Assembly (NCBI GenBank): GCA_016194625.1
Contig: JACQBB010000363.1
Coordinates: 1 to 6,151 of the forward strand
DNA length: 6,151 nt
Reading direction: 5' to 3'
Origin: Elusimicrobiota bacterium
GTDB lineage: Bacteria; Elusimicrobiota; Elusimicrobia; UBA1565; UBA9628
Shown: positions 5,695-6,151 of the stretch, piece by piece
Position numbering within the stretch: position 1 is the first letter of the stretch
Layout: each line of letters starts with the position of its first letter
Translations under genes and position numbers: made by a program
Notes under the pieces: model-generated
What the model was told of the DNA's origin: nothing
The model's database searches: none
What the model saw: the letters and a program-made list of their open reading frames with translations, nothing else

Positions 5695-6151
5695 ATGATC
5701 AAGACCCTGCGCGCCGCCGCTCTGGCCGGCTTCGCCCTCTCCCTCTTCGCCGCCCCCGTTCGCGCCCAGATCGCGATCCGCGAGCTCGCCGCCGCCGCCG
5801 GGACCGACGCGGCCCCGCTCGTCGAGCACCTCAAGATCTCCCGCGGCCGCCGCTTCGTGGCCGACCGCGTCGCTCTCCCGCGCCAGGGCAAGGACGTCCT
5901 CGACGGCTGCGTCGCTCTCGACGCCACGACGATCCAGCCGATGAACGTGAAGACCGCGGCCGTGCTGGTCCAGACCTGCCTGAACAACCGCTACCGCGCC
6001 GACGGCACCTACCTGGTGCAGGCGAAGGCCGACGAGGCCGCGCTGCGCATCGTCGTCACCGGCTCGATCATGACCGGCGACTCGGTGCTGCTGGACCTCA
6101 ACTCGACGCTGGCCAAGCGGCAGAACATGCTGCTCGGCTTCGAGACGACCC
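5695..6151 (+). CDS. Secreted protein of unknown function (C-terminus outside window)
   Basis: The frame is open from the ATG at 5695 to the right edge, giving 152 visible residues that match no family I recognise. Residues 1-24 (MIKTLR, an Ala/Leu/Phe core, APVRA) form a clear signal peptide with a likely cut after VRA at A24, before Gln25. There is no lipobox Cys. The exported part begins with an Ala-rich helix-like segment (27-48), followed by mixed segments such as AAVLVQTCLNNRY (88-100), LRIVVTGSIMTGDSVLLDLN (117-136) and RQNMLLGFE (142-150), suggesting a beta-containing domain. C72 and C95 are the only Cys seen after the signal and could form a disulfide. It is divergent from the methyltransferase across 137 bp. 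The signal peptide and strongly GC-biased third positions support it as a real gene; minus-strand frames overlapping it look like shadows. Whether it continues into an enzyme or adhesin domain cannot be seen. Confidence 0.82.
   Translation, partial: MIKTLRAAALAGFALSLFAAPVRAQIAIRELAAAAGTDAAPLVEHLKISRGRRFVADRVALPRQGKDVLDGCVALDATTIQPMNVKTAAVLVQTCLNNRYRADGTYLVQAKADEAALRIVVTGSIMTGDSVLLDLNSTLAKRQNMLLGFETT

Noticed and set aside
5602..5987. Minus-strand open frames (5602-5829 and 5637-5987) over the divergent region and the right-hand gene
   Set aside because: They run across the palindrome and antisense to a gene with a clear signal peptide. They have no ribosome binding site or motif of note.

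Overview
This is a very GC-rich stretch of bacterial chromosome (roughly 70% GC by eye, with G or C at almost every third codon position). It is densely packed with ordinary-looking genes. I see no transposon, phage, CRISPR, tRNA or rRNA signature. Lgt and a CFA-family methyltransferase point to a bacterium with phospholipid membranes and lipoproteins. Several exported peptidases and orphan secreted proteins rich in Ala, Arg and Pro would suit a high-GC Elusimicrobiota-type or Acidobacteriota/Myxococcota-like genome. I cannot fix the phylum from sequence alone.

Layout: (1) 1-660, plus strand, is the C-terminal part of a carboxypeptidase T-like M14 zinc carboxypeptidase, cut by the left edge. 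(2) 657-1478, plus strand, is a secreted protein of unknown function, coupled to the first gene by an ATGA stop/start overlap. (3) 1508-3532, plus strand, is a complete M3A-type zinc oligopeptidase (thimet oligopeptidase/oligopeptidase A family) with an apparent signal peptide. (4) 3542-4381, minus strand, is prolipoprotein diacylglyceryl transferase (lgt). It converges on the oligopeptidase with only 9 bp between the two stop codons. (5) 4388-5557, minus strand, is a cyclopropane-fatty-acyl-phospholipid synthase-family methyltransferase lying 6 bp upstream of lgt, so the two probably form an operon. (6) 5695-6151, plus strand, is the N-terminal part of another secreted protein of unknown function, cut by the right edge and transcribed divergently from the methyltransferase.

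The plus-strand genes fit an exported protein-degradation theme: an endo-oligopeptidase and a carboxypeptidase outside the cytoplasmic membrane. The minus-strand pair fits membrane-lipid and lipoprotein modification. The 137-bp divergent region (5558-5694) holds a perfect 14-bp palindrome with the geometry of a CRP/FNR-family operator.

The best leads are modest. The CFA-family enzyme lacks the conserved bicarbonate-binding Glu. The Lgt has substitutions at three positions important in the E. coli enzyme. Two plus-strand genes have a TAnnnT hexamer at exactly the spacing expected for leaderless transcription. I found no convincing undescribed multi-gene system.
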